Part shown: piece by piece, positions 32,845 through 43,384 of the stretch
Layout: each line of letters starts with the position of its first letter
How positions within the stretch are numbered: the first letter of the stretch is position 1
From: Ascarosepion bandense
Lineage: Eukaryota; Mollusca; Cephalopoda; Sepiida; Sepiidae
Reading direction: 5' to 3'
Assembly (NCBI GenBank): GCA_037127315.1
Contig: JBBBDQ010000310.1
Location: 2,055,001-2,119,000, forward strand
DNA length: 64,000 bases
Notes under the pieces: generated by a model
What the model saw: the letters and a program-made list of their open reading frames with translations, nothing else
Databases searched by the model: none
What the model was told of the DNA's origin: nothing
Translations under genes and position numbers: made by a program

Positions 32845-33549
32845 TTGTCAATGAGAAAACTGTGTTCAAGGTAGGTACCACTTTTGCTCACGGTCGATCA
32901 AAAACATTAAAACCTATTAAGACCGTTGTTGGCAACTGTTTCAACGCAGCAAGAATGAGTTTTGGCGTAAATATGTGACAATGAATTAAACATGAATCCA
33001 CCACTTCACTCCGGAGTCAAGTCGGCAGTCACCTGAGTGGACAGCAGCAGGTGAAAGCCGTCCAAAGTGACCAAAGACGCAAACATCAGCAGGCAAAGTT
33101 TTGGCCTCGGTATTTTGGCATGCGCATGGTATTTTGTTCATCGATTACCTTGTGAAAAGGAAAATCATCAATAGTGAATATTATATAGCATTATTGGTGC
33201 ATTTGAACGAAAAAATCGCTAAAAAACGACCACAAATAAAAAGAAAAATTGATCTTTCACCTAGACAACTCATCGTGTCACAAATCGATTGCAATGATAG
33301 CAAAACTACATGAATTGCACTTTGAATTGCTTTCGCGTCTGCCCTATTCTCCAGATCTGACCCCCATCTGGCTGTCTGCAGACCTCAAAAGAATGCTCCA
33401 GGGAAAGAGATTTGGCTCAAATGAAGAAGTGATATCGGAAACTGAGGCGTATTTTGAGACCAAAGACAAATGGTTCTACAAAAAAGGAATAGAATTGTTA
33501 GAGAAGCGTTAGAATCAGTGTATCACCCTAGAAGGAGACTATGTTGATG
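32642..33549 (+). pseudogene. mariner transposase pseudogene
   Basis: The N-terminus keeps 'WYVNFKRGRTDTTDAECSGR', the start of the helix-turn-helix region, then falls into a (CA)n array (32791-32842). The following ~50 codons use another frame. The first catalytic motif reads 'VTMN', stop, 'T', stop, 'IHHF', so the usual Asp is Asn and the next residues are stops. The second is intact in 'HLDNSSCHKSIA'. The third Asp, normally in PSDYWLFADLK, is deleted ('PIWLSADLKRML'). The C-terminus 'LQGKRFGSNEEVISETEAYF' is open. All three D,D34D positions except the second are lost. Confidence 0.9.
32791..32842. repeat. (CA)n microsatellite inside mariner
   Basis: About 26 CA units located inside the transposase helix-turn-helix coding region. 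Confidence 0.95.
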
Positions 33550-33739
33550 AATAAAGTCGAATTTTGCTTAAAAGTTGTTGTTTTATTAGTTAGGCCTGGA
33601 ATTATTGAGTGATGTGTTATTTAATTCTATTTAAATTTATCTGAATTTGTTTTGTTTATATCGCATTAGGTTCGTTTTTTTAAACTTACCTAAATATTTA
33701 CGAAGCACCTCAAACGTATCGGGTATCCCTGTGTATATA

Positions 33740-33930
33740 GACATTATTTTAGGCACTTGGTCAAGTGTTCAAAAAGTCAGTGTTTCGTTCATGAAACCCT
33801 GTTTCGAATCTCACCATGGTCGATTTGTCAATGAGGGAACAATGTCATCGTATGGTACCGTTGGAAAGTACTTGAAAATCATATCACGTGTTGACCCAAG
33901 CCTTGTGTGTGAAATTTAGTCGACGAAACT
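33740..33930 (+). mobile_element. possible tRNA-derived SINE
   Basis: 'TGGTCAAGTGT' at 33758-33768 fits the A box at 10 of 11 positions, and 'GTTTCGAATCT' at 33801-33811 fits the B box at 9 of 11 positions. Spacing is about 32 bp. No second copy was found in the window, so this is tentative. Confidence 0.35.
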
Positions 33931-34971
33931 TTTCGTAAGCCGTCGTTGGTTGTACCAGCAAGAAGTCACTATTCAACAAGACCGAGAGTTTGAACGTACT
34001 TTGTTTAACTATTAACCACGCCAGATAATGCACTGACTTTCCCAGAAACTGGGATGTTGAAGAAACAAATATGTCTGAGTAGGCGTCTGCAATAGCGATT
34101 AGCTATCTACCATAATAGACGTCATAGTCTCCAGAGACTGATGGATGCTTACTATTAGATATATATTTTCAAGTCTTGTCTACTAATCCTAGCAACAAAT
34201 AGAAATATAATATAACATATATGTATACAAAAAAAAAATAATCTCACATTCAGTATATTTATAAAGTCATTGATATCCGAGTTATTTGATGTCTACTGAT
34301 TATTTTTATCGTTTTAATAAGGCAGTTAGAGAGTTTACATAATTACTACAATTCTGACATTGAGAGGGATTTTATCTAAAATAGTTGGATTATGAAATTA
34401 ATGAAATTTATCGTTACAATCCAGTTGACACGGATCATCACTTTTTTCATGAAACTTTTAAAACGCTTTTAATAAAACTTGACACATTCTGATACTTACT
34501 TCCTGAAATATACTGAAACCAAATTTAGGTAATCAGAAATATTTGGCAGTACACCAACATTTCCTACGAAGAGTAATTTTAAGCTAGTTTTTATTCTCTT
34601 ACTTTCTTCTGTTAATATGGAAACGTGAAGCAACTCGGACAGAATGATAATTTGAGAAAGAAAAAAGTATAGAAAAAGGAATAAATTAATAAAACGATGG
34701 AGTGAGACATGGTCGGACTGTACAAATTTGAAGCGGTTTCGAAGCTGTCAATTCCGGTGTTGGAAAAAAAATGACAAGAACTCTCGTATTAAAATTAAGG
34801 ACGAGCCAAAAAAAAAAAAAAAAAAGGAAAAGAAATAAAAGAAAAAAGAAAGAAGTTTCAGAAAATGTACAAAGTTGTCATATATATATAACAGCGTACA
34901 GTGAGTATTGGTGTTTGTACTGAACGGTAAGGAACAAAAGTATATTCATTATCTCTCTCTTTCTCCCTCTG

Positions 34972-34973
<2 letters not shown>
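33931..34973. other. no gene recognised
   Basis: AT-rich, with an A19-type run at 34808-34825. Nothing assigned. Confidence 0.4.
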
Positions 34974-35042
<69 letters not shown>

Positions 35043-35065
35043 GATAGATAGATAGAGAGAGAGAG
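34974..35065. repeat. (CA)n(TA)n(GATA)n(GA)n compound microsatellite
   Basis: CA run to 35026, TA run to 35042, then GATA and GA units up to the inverted repeat. Confidence 0.95.
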
Positions 35066-35646
35066 CCAGATTTCATTGAAAATGACAGACAAAGTATTAA
35101 TATTAAGATTTTATATACTTCTTCATGTGTTCTTACGTTATTTTTTCTTTTCAGAACTAAAATTATATAAGAATTTCTCGAAGGCTTTGTTTTCTCGAGT
35201 GCTTTTGGCTATACTTTTAGCCATTATCAAGGATGGCTTTTGTTTTACTTGTAACTAAATATGCGTAAAGTTTATCTATATAGAGTCATGCGTATATTAT
35301 CTTTTGAACATAGCATATTGTTACTGTGTTCATAATTGATATTTTTAAGTGTAGAGTTTTCCATACTTACATCATTAGTTTGCGGATTTCATGGGTTGAT
35401 TTAATTCTATAATTACTAAATATATATGGGTTGATATATAAACATAAACATGACATAGACATGACTCTATATACATAAACTTTACACATATTTAGTTACA
35501 AGTAAAACAAAAATTCTTCTTTCATAATGGCTAAAAGTATATAGTTTATATAATTTGTTTCGAAAGAAAAAATCATAAGAACACACGAAAATTTATATAA
35601 AAAGATTAATGACAATACCTCGTCTGTCATTTTCAATGAAACCTGC
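35066..35646. repeat. inverted repeat with ~190-225-bp arms
   Basis: Left arm 35066-35292 and right arm 35455-35646 are reverse complements: 'tttcattgaaaatgacagac' opposes 'tgtcattttcaatgaaa', and 'ttacttgtaactaaatatg' opposes its complement near 35490. The spacer is about 160 bp. Both outer flanks are GA/GATA microsatellites. The short frames reported on both strands come from this hairpin and are not convincing genes. Confidence 0.85.
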
Positions 35647-35679
35647 ATAAAAATATAAATTGCTGTCCAGATTATATAC

Positions 35680-35690
<11 letters not shown>

Positions 35691-35730
<40 letters not shown>

Positions 35731-35731
35731 T
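35691..35731. repeat. (GA)n microsatellite
   Basis: Interrupted GA array. Confidence 0.95.
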
Positions 35732-35884
35732 AAATAAAGAAAACGAGAGTAAAAACGTATAGGACAAACAGCGGAAACAAAGATAAAACACAGATCGATA
35801 AAACGATATCCACGAAAAAAGACATAATCAATCGAACAGATATATATTTTAATCACTGTCTAAAATAATATTTACGTGAAAAAC

Positions 35885-35886
<2 letters not shown>

Positions 35887-35918
<32 letters not shown>
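35887..35918. repeat. (GATA)n microsatellite
   Basis: Eight GATA units. Confidence 0.95.
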
Positions 35919-35919
<1 letters not shown>

Positions 35920-36046
35920 TGGGCAGTTGGAATGAGCAAGAACGAACAGACCTGATAGTTGGATGAAATATATGAGAACCGGCAGAGATAGACATGACAG
36001 GAATAAGCCGAATGAACTGTAAGTACTGAACAAGTCGAGTAGATGA

Positions 36047-36184
36047 TCATAGCGGAAAAGCAGAAAATTGCGGAAACCAGTGATTGGGATACGTGGAAGA
36101 GGGGACGTATCGTTTAAGCGTTAACTAAAGGACGAAAAAACAGTAGAAAAAAAAAGACTAAGTGAATGGTAGTTTTATAATTGC

Positions 36185-36236
<52 letters not shown>

Positions 36237-36527
36237 GTAGCATTTATAACATTGGAATAACCGAGTAGACACTTAATAACTAAAATAAGTAATATTGGCA
36301 ACAGGGTATAAAAAGTACAAACTGGATAAAATATATATGAGCCGAGATACAAAGGCTACACACCGTATGAAAATATATATGGTGAAAGGAAGAAGGTAAT
36401 AATTACATTTAGACGGAAAAGAAAATGAGATTCAGTAGATGAGGTGGCTCAGGAAGTTACGAATAAAAATGTAAGAAAAAAAAAACAATCATACCTGAAT
36501 TGTCAGAAAAGTTAACAAAGCAACTTC
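36047..36527 (+). repeat. ~420-bp direct duplication, copy 2
   Basis: Partner of 32101-32521. It differs by a (GAT)n array (36188-36236) and by a ~45-bp insertion near 36430-36475 containing 'gtagatgaggtggctcagga'. Confidence 0.9.
36188..36236. repeat. (GAT)n microsatellite
   Basis: About 16 GAT units, grown from the shorter run present in the other copy of the duplication. Confidence 0.95.
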
Positions 36528-36737
36528 CAGAAACAGGATAACATTTGAAAGAGAGCTCAGATATTTTGGCCAGCGTTTGACGCCGGCCAATTCACATCAA
36601 AGGTTTAATAAAGTAAACATAGTCGGTATCAAGAATGCTACAGATGCCTATCAATTTCCAACGTTGTAAATTACAACGAGTCCGTATTGTGTGCGGGATT
36701 TTCAATTTCGACATCACACCTGGGTTCCCATCAGTAA

Positions 36738-36946
36738 TTTTTTTTTAATCGTATCACCCCGACAAAGGCGGTAATGCCACTGATGTGCAGGGGACTACAT
36801 AAGAGTAAAAAGATTAATTAGAAGAGAGTGAAGAGTAAGACGAACCAGTTAGAAAGGAGCAAGAGAAGGATGGGAATACAAGTGTGATGACAGTTGCAAA
36901 GGTGGAGAGAAAGGAAAGGATATACAGGGTGATGAAAGAACTAGAG
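36738..36946 (-). other. 3' UTR and poly(A) of the LINE
   Basis: Pyrimidine-rich in element orientation after the stop, then 'cctgcacatcagtggcatta' and 'gtgatacgatt' followed by A9. The same words end the copies at 46119 and 29848. Confidence 0.85.
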
Positions 36947-38986
36947 TCAAGTGGTTAAGAGATGAGTATTGACAATGCATTTAAATTCCTGGAGTTTGTA
37001 GCCGTCAAGAAAGCAAGAATATGGAAGCGAATTCCACAGGCGGGAAGTGCGAGAGAAGCTGCAGGAGTACAATTGTCGTCCGCATTTGGCTAATCTAAGT
37101 GTGAATGGGTGGGACCTAGTTGCCAATCTGGTTGCACGAGTAAACACCTGTTGCAGAGGCACCAGTAACTTAAGTTCGTTGGAGCAGAAGCCATGAAAGT
37201 ATTTATAGAACAGACAAAGGGAGGCCACATCTCGTCGGTGGGGAAGTGGCTGTAGTCGAGCCGCCAAGTCAGTACCTATCACATTACTGATTTTCCTTTG
37301 GAGTTTGTCGAGGACACCGTGATGAACAGCAGGGGCGCCTGACCATATATGGCAGCAGTATTCCATGCACGGACGAATGGCTGATTTGTATATATGCAGG
37401 ATGGATTCAGGCGGGAAAAACATCCTGGCCCGACACAGTGACCCAACCTTCTCAGCAGTAGATTTAGCTATGGACTCAATGTAGTGGTTACATTTGAGAC
37501 TGGAAGAGAGGGTAAGGCCGAGGAGGCGCAGTGTATTGCTCTCAGGGAGACTCGCTTGGTCCATGCTCATGGGAGGCAGGAGAGGTTGCCTGTGATGATT
37601 GACAGACAACAGCTTGGTCTTAAACGCATTGAAATTCACAAGCCACTTCTTGCCCCAATTCACCACAGAGTGTAGATCCCTTTCAAGGTCAGCAGCGAGA
37701 TTATGTTTGTCCACCACGACGGGTTTCTTACTGATGCGGGAGTAAATTGTGGTGTCATCTGCGTAGATGCCTACTTGGCTCTTGATCTCATCTGGGAGGT
37801 CATTTATGAAAATAAGGAAGAGCGTCGATCCCAGGATAGAGCCCTGAGGGATATCAGCGTTTGTACTGTAGAATGTACAGGCATGCCCATTCAAAACGAC
37901 CTTCATTTTGCGGTTATTTAAAAAAGATTCGATTAGATCAAGCAAGCGTCCGGTAATACCGTAACCCCGTAGCTTGCATAGAAGGCCAGGGTGCCAAACC
38001 CTGTCAAAAGCCTTGGAGATGTCCAGAGCAATAGCACGAGCCTCGCCTGACTCATCAAGAGCCTGGAGCATGTACTCCGTAACGGTTGTTAGCATGTCGG
38101 CCGAGGACCTGGCAAAGCGGAAGCCATACTGCCTGTCAGAGTAGAGTTTGTGGGCAGTAAGATGATGAACTATTTCAGTATTAATTATGGCCTCGAACAC
38201 TTTTCCGAAAATTGGTAGAAGGCTGATATGGCGATAATTGGATGGGTCCGATGGTTCACCACAGTTCTTAAATACAGGAACGACTGAAGAGAACTTCCAG
38301 CATGCAGGAAAACAGGAAACAGAAAGGCAGTAGATATACAGTTTAGAAAGGACAGCGGAGATTTCAGAAGCACATCTCTTAAGGACTATCACCGGGATTC
38401 CGTCACCACCGCTCGCCTTATGGGGGCCAAGTTTTGAAATTACTTGGAATACTACTGTCGGGTTAATATATACGTCGTACAGTTTCGCCTCAGTTCTAAT
38501 AGAGAAATCAGGTGAGGGTACTCCAGATGAGTCAAATGTGGAGTTGGTTGAGAATCTGCGAGCAAAGCAACCAGCTTTGTCCGCAGATGATGTGAGAACC
38601 TCAAATTTATTGATTAAAGGAGGAATTGGGGATTTGCAATTGTTCAGCCCCCGTTTGCATAACCGCCAATAGTCCTTGGAGCCGAACTTGTGGTCAGCTA
38701 TGCGCTGTCTTATTCTCTCGGCAAACAACCGCTTGGCGTCATTCAGGATTCTCTTGCACTCGTTACGGGCAGACGTGAATAGGCGCCTATTCTGATCAGA
38801 TGACTGTCTCCGGAATAGTCGGAAGTAGTGGTTCCTGTGGGCAATGGCAGCCGAACAGGCAGGACAGACCCAAGGAGAGGAATGAGGTTTTAGACAATAC
38901 TTCCTGGTAGGTATGAAGGCATCAATGCCAGCTTTCACCCAGGACGAAACCTCAGAGGCACAGTCATCAACTGGGAGATCGAACAC
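36947..38986 (-). CDS. LINE reverse transcriptase, open 679-codon part of ORF2
   Basis: RNA-directed DNA polymerase of the LINE, which would copy its own transcript at a nicked chromosomal site. Seen in order: 'SGGDGIPVIVLKRC' (residues about 192-205), 'NYRHISLLPIFGKVFEAIIN' (250-269), 'ALDISKAFDRVWH' (320-332, first catalytic Asp), 'IPQGSILGSTLFLIFINDLP' (379-398) and 'YADDTTIYS' (408-416, catalytic Asp pair intact). After it come 'LRLLGLTLSSSLK', 'CMEYCCHIWSG' and a C-terminal 'RTSRLWNSLP' block. The frame has no Met at a natural start: it continues upstream into the endonuclease through one stop near 39030, so 38986 is only the edge of the open stretch. It is the longest intact frame in the window. 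Confidence 0.95.
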   Translation of the reverse strand: MFDLPVDDCASEVSSWVKAGIDAFIPTRKYCLKPHSSPWVCPACSAAIAHRNHYFRLFRRQSSDQNRRLFTSARNECKRILNDAKRLFAERIRQRIADHKFGSKDYWRLCKRGLNNCKSPIPPLINKFEVLTSSADKAGCFARRFSTNSTFDSSGVPSPDFSIRTEAKLYDVYINPTVVFQVISKLGPHKASGGDGIPVIVLKRCASEISAVLSKLYIYCLSVSCFPACWKFSSVVPVFKNCGEPSDPSNYRHISLLPIFGKVFEAIINTEIVHHLTAHKLYSDRQYGFRFARSSADMLTTVTEYMLQALDESGEARAIALDISKAFDRVWHPGLLCKLRGYGITGRLLDLIESFLNNRKMKVVLNGHACTFYSTNADIPQGSILGSTLFLIFINDLPDEIKSQVGIYADDTTIYSRISKKPVVVDKHNLAADLERDLHSVVNWGKKWLVNFNAFKTKLLSVNHHRQPLLPPMSMDQASLPESNTLRLLGLTLSSSLKCNHYIESIAKSTAEKVGSLCRARMFFPPESILHIYKSAIRPCMEYCCHIWSGAPAVHHGVLDKLQRKISNVIGTDLAARLQPLPHRRDVASLCLFYKYFHGFCSNELKLLVPLQQVFTRATRLATRSHPFTLRLAKCGRQLYSCSFSRTSRLWNSLPYSCFLDGYKLQEFKCIVNTHLLTT

Positions 38987-39028
38987 TTTTCCCCAAGGGA
39001 CGTCGCATAGGAAATCGCGAAAGGCGTC

Positions 39029-39806
39029 CTAGTCAGCTTTTTGGTAGCAGTAGGAGTGAGAGTGGAAAGAAATATTGAGAGAGACAACAGCATGGTCGGA
39101 GTTGCAGTGAGGGCAAAACTGCGAAACTTGACAGGAGTCAGGTGCAGAGGTAAAGCGTATATCTAGAAGAGAGGAGTGTCCAGAGGAAGTGCTTGGAAAG
39201 CGTGTGGGGAAGTCCACTACTTGCTTAAGGGATTGGGAAAATAGCAAAGTTTATGGCGTGGATGCCCGCTGAATTAGTAACAGTGTCTTTAAGCCACTCA
39301 GAATGATTGGCGTTAAGATCTCCGAATACAAATATGTGAGCGAATGGGTGGTAGGAAATAGCCTTATCTATGTTGTCAGAAATGCTATCTAGAAGGGAGC
39401 AGTCAGGAGAGGAGGGAGAACGGTAAAGAAAGAAAAGGTAGCTTACCGAACTAAGAAGTAACAGACGGAGACATACATATTGGTGGTCAGGAGATTCGAG
39501 TGATGTCAAACTAGCTATAGGGGGGTGTTCACTAACGTAGACCCCCAACCCATGCATGTGGACAGTGGAATCCTTCCTTAAGAGAGGGAGATAACCAGAG
39601 ATGGAGAAGTTAGAGGGGGGGGATTGATGAGTTGAGATTAGTCTCACAGAGTGCTAGGATGTCAGGGGACTTTTCGTGGAGGAAAGCTAGAAAAGTTCGC
39701 TAGAAAAGTTAGTACGAATGCCCCGGATATTAGTAAAAGAAAAGTTAAGGGATTTTGGTGATTTGAGTTTGGCTGTTTTAGGAATTTTCCTGATTCTGTT
39801 TATCAT
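39029..39806 (-). pseudogene. LINE endonuclease part of ORF2, frameshifted
   Basis: The minus strand from a possible Met at 39804-39806 reads 'SPKSLNFSFTNIRGI', then 'SPDILALCETNLNS', then 'FVFGDLNANHSEW' and 'CNSDHAVVSLNIS', matching the apurinic/apyrimidinic endonuclease motifs of LINEs: the N/R start, the catalytic ETN/ETW Glu, GDxN and SDH. Breaks are a near-perfect short repeat 'aacttttctag' near 39690-39715, a G8 run at 39615-39622, one extra base near 39245, and a stop near 39030 where Trp is likely. The nuclease would nick target DNA to prime reverse transcription. Confidence 0.9.
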
Positions 39807-40420
39807 GATATGGTTTGTTGATAGGGAGGGACCTAGAGTAGAGGATACAGGTGGTCATTATCCATGATCTGTGCTAGGAGGAAAACTGGCTCGGGCTGCA
39901 ACAAGGTGTGGCCTCAGGGTTGCCCACCGAAAGCGCTTGCAGGGATACCTATCCATGCGCGACATGGCATTACAAGAACCCCGATATTATACAACTGTTG
40001 ATCAGAGCAGCTGCTCTTGACGCTACGCAAGAGTTAGGACTAGTAACTACCAGTCGGAAGCAGCAACCAGGAAACTACCAACCCGATACCCTCACAATGA
40101 TGAGACGTTGCCACCAACCAAACACATCGCAGGAAAATCACGGAAGCACCAATACTGAGGTCTAGAGGAGGAAAAAGAGAAAGCCGGAGATCACATCCTA
40201 AACAGGGAACAAGGGGTAAGTCTCTACTCCTGTTAAATAGACGTGGGTGGAGTGTGAACCTGGCGATAGTTTGGTCTATCTACTACAATGAAAAAAATTC
40301 AAGGGTGGTGAGTTAACTAAGTTTTAACTTAGTTAAAGTCCAGTCAAAGAAATTTCTTTGAAAAAAGACAAAAAAACACTCGTTCAATTAACCATGAAAC
40401 GTTTAAAATTAGCACAAAAA
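39807..40420 (-). other. possible 5' UTR of the LINE, boundary unclear
   Basis: Less AT-rich than the neighbourhood up to about 40240, in keeping with the LINE body. No ORF1-like protein motif could be read. The 85-codon plus frame at 39908-40165 matches nothing that I know. Confidence 0.4.
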
Positions 40421-43384
40421 ATAAATAAATAAATAAATAAAAACAAAATCTGGACTCATGTTTTAGAATATTTAGAATTGTTGTTTCCATCCCAAACACA
40501 CATGCTAAAATGCCAGTAGGAAAAAAAGAGTTATCTTTGAAAGTGAACTGATATCCAAACGAATACATTTTCGTTTAACCAACGTCGTAAGCTTACCTCT
40601 GTCTTTCTATCTCTCTCGATGTTGGAACGTATATGACACTGAGGATCACCGAACGATGACGAAACTAAAAAGAAAAAAAGCAAAGAAAAAAGGAAGGAAG
40701 GAAAGAAGGCAAGAAGGAAAGAAGGAAGGAAGAAGAAAGAATTTGCTGAGTGATAATTGTTGAAATTGCAAGATGAATTGAAAAACTGAGAAAAAATTAA
40801 AAAACCGAATAAGTTGACAAATCATCTTTTAAAATAATTCCAAGGAGAATCGAATCCAAAATTAACTCGACGGAATTCAGTAAGATCAAGCAAACCAAGA
40901 CCACTGCCTTTTCCCACTTCCTGTGGCTAGGAAAAGAAATCATTAAGCGTGTACTAGAAAAAGTAGAAGAAAGCGTGTGTTTTTGATAAATAAAACCCAG
41001 AAGTCGTCAAAATAACATTTATGATTTCTCTGGACAAAAAGAACTTGGGAAAATACATCTGTTTTGAATCAGACACCCAGAAGAGAAATACCTCCTCCTA
41101 CGGAGAGAGGAGCAAGTGTGAATTATTCATTCCTTATAATTCATCCCAAGAAACATTTATGTTCAAACATTAATTCGGATTTCCTTGAATTCAAGTGATA
41201 AAGAAAATTTAATTACTATTTTAAAGTGATCATAAAAAAACAGACTGTATAGTCTAATAATCGTAAAAATGTATAAGCAGAAAAACAGAGAAGTGGAAAT
41301 AATTTTCTTTCCTTTTCTAATGAGTGGTCTGGTCAAGAAGGATCACAACCTGAGACCAGCTGATGACTGAAAATCCCTTTTCGCTATTCGATTTTGAAAG
41401 TTTGGTTAGTCACAGGAAGAGGGTTATGGTTAGCTGTTGAGAAGGTAAGAGAAGGTAAAGAGAGATTAGCGCCATCCATATGAAAGAATAGTATGAGATG
41501 AGACGTGAAGAGAGTTGGAGTAAAAAAAGGCGGCTTGACTCGTCTGACCACTCCCAAAAAACAGTGGACAACCACAACGTTGGAAAACCACTTGATTAAA
41601 GATGATTTGAGAATATGAAATTTTAGAAAATTGGTAGAATTCAACCAAACTTAAACCTAAACTCAAACCCAAACCCGAACCTAAACTCAAACCCTGGCCA
41701 ATCTCTACCGCCGCCAGACGCAGGACTCCATATAAGCTGGAAATTTCAGAACAGAGAAGATAGAAATGGGCGGAAGACACACGGAGAGTCCCCACACTAC
41801 TACTACCGGAGTCAATATTGTTCACCGACACCACCTGGCCAAGCTCTAGTGAGGGCCATTAAGACCAGAAATTAGAGATTTAAGTTACTACGAAACAAGC
41901 TGCTGACTCCGAAGTCGAGTTAATTCTTTATTTCAAAGAATTCATTTTTTTGTGTAACTCCCAGCTGCCGGACCAGTCTCCACTTCAAGTTTGTTTTATC
42001 AGCGATTTTTTTTACCCTATAAGATATATATACAAAAAGACACAAAGCGTCAGATACGTGGAAGATTGTGAACAGACAAACGTCAGCGAAATCGAGTGAA
42101 ATCGTGCCACCAACATGATATCAGAGATAAAAGAAGTGACACTTTAATGAATTAGGAGTCAGCTAGATTGTAACCACGGTGGCCTGAAGGGACTTCAGGG
42201 CTAGTATTGGTTACCGTTGACTAGGATCGATATTGGGGTAACATATTTGGTCGCTACCAACCAGGTTCGAAGCGGTTGAGGATTATATGCATGTGAGTAA
42301 CTATACAAGAGTACCAACATGCCAGTATGAGCATTCAGTGTCCCCAGAACGACATAAAATTCTTCATTTTTATTTACAAGGAAATACATGGAGCATAAAA
42401 ACACTGTTAGAACAAGTTTTCAGCTCTAAACATTTTTCCACATTGTCACTGTTAGTGGCTATTCATTTTTGACCCACGATGAACAAATGTTTTTCTGCTG
42501 CGCTCATAAATATGAATTGTCACACATAGCTGCAACCAGCCACTGTGCTCACACAGACTGTGCTCACACACCCACTGTTTGGTCTTTGTAAATTACCGAC
42601 AAGAGTTAGTAAATATCAATGAAGATAGGTTTTTGTGTATAGAATTCAGTAGCACATCTTTAGTGCTCAACTGTAATTGTTACAAGGCAAACATAATTTT
42701 TTTTTGGTGGAAAGGAACCTTTCTCTACTCCTACACCTCCAACATGAGACTCTGACGTCGTGGACCAACATAATGTAATAGGTGTGACTCTCGGGATAAC
42801 ACGCGTGAACACAAATATATATTTGTTTTTAGTTATACTTACATTGTAACACTTTTGGAACGCTACAATTCAAATGTAAATATGCTTGTATCTTACGAGT
42901 GACATCATGCATAGAACGATTTCATACAGTTTGACAGCAACAAAAAACGAATGCTTTAAATACTTTATACACATTTTACAATGCCATCTCCTGTAGTAAA
43001 ATATATTTAATGCCGGTTGTTTCTTTTGTATAATAATAGCTTTAACTATTTTAGACGTTCTTTATAATGATTACTATTTAATATTTGCTAGTATAAAGCA
43101 ATCTCTGTAAAGAATGTTTTATGTTTTTTCCATGTTTTTTTTCATGTTTTATTATGCAAATGAAACAAACCGCATGAAATATGGTTCACCCAAGGCGTTT
43201 CTTAACTAAGACCTCGCAATCATACAGCTGGGGTCTTCGGCTGGGGGCAGACATGGGGAGACCTAAATTACTACTAAATAACAATTTCATAGAATATTTT
43301 TAGAAATGAACTTGTTAGTAATGTCTAGCAATTAATTAGCAACTATGCATAATATTAGAAAGCGGATTACAATTATTGAATTAT
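40421..43384. other. no gene; (AAAT)n and (GGAA)n patches
   Basis: (AAAT)n at 40421-40442 and a degenerate GGAA/GAAG array at 40690-40742. 41645-41695 is a degenerate 'aaacccaaac/aaactcaaac' tract. No motif found in the 122-codon minus frame at 41466-41834, whose Leu/Gly/Ser run is the translation of that tract. Confidence 0.45.

Larger units (their letters stand above)
32606..33617 (+). mobile_element. mariner element, inactive
   Basis: Termini read ACACATCACTCAATAAG at the left and, inverted, ACACATCACTCAATAAT at the right. Similarity extends to 'ggcct' about 25 bp in. TA dinucleotides at 32604-32605 and 33618-33619 form the canonical target duplication. The interior encodes a damaged mariner transposase. 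Length 1012 bp is shorter than the usual ~1.3 kb, owing to loss of part of the DNA-binding region around a (CA)n array. Confidence 0.92.
36738..39806 (-). mobile_element. Jockey-like LINE, nearly complete ORF2
   Basis: A non-LTR retrotransposon read on the minus strand: apurinic-type endonuclease, then RT with an open 679-codon frame, then a ~190-bp 3' UTR ending in an A-run (T9 at 36738-36746 on the plus strand). 3' UTR and C-terminus recur at 46119-46672 and 29040-29848, confirming a dispersed family. Damage is limited to a short tandem duplication, an 8-G homopolymer shift, one extra T and one stop, all in the endonuclease half. ORF1 and the true 5' end were not found. Sequence up to about 40240 may include the 5' UTR. 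No target duplication was identified. Confidence 0.93.

Noticed and set aside
35496..35856. Hydrophobic minus-strand frames of 87-111 codons
   Set aside because: Produced by the inverted repeat and a (GA)n array (Leu-Ser run). No conserved motif.
41645..41695. Telomere-like 'aaaccc' tract
   Set aside because: Units alternate between 'aaacccaaac', 'aaactcaaac' and 'aacctaaact' and are too short and irregular for a telomeric array.
41466..41834. 122-codon minus frame with a Leu/Gly/Ser repeat
   Set aside because: The repeat is the translation of a degenerate aaacccaaac tract. No start context or homologous motif is seen.
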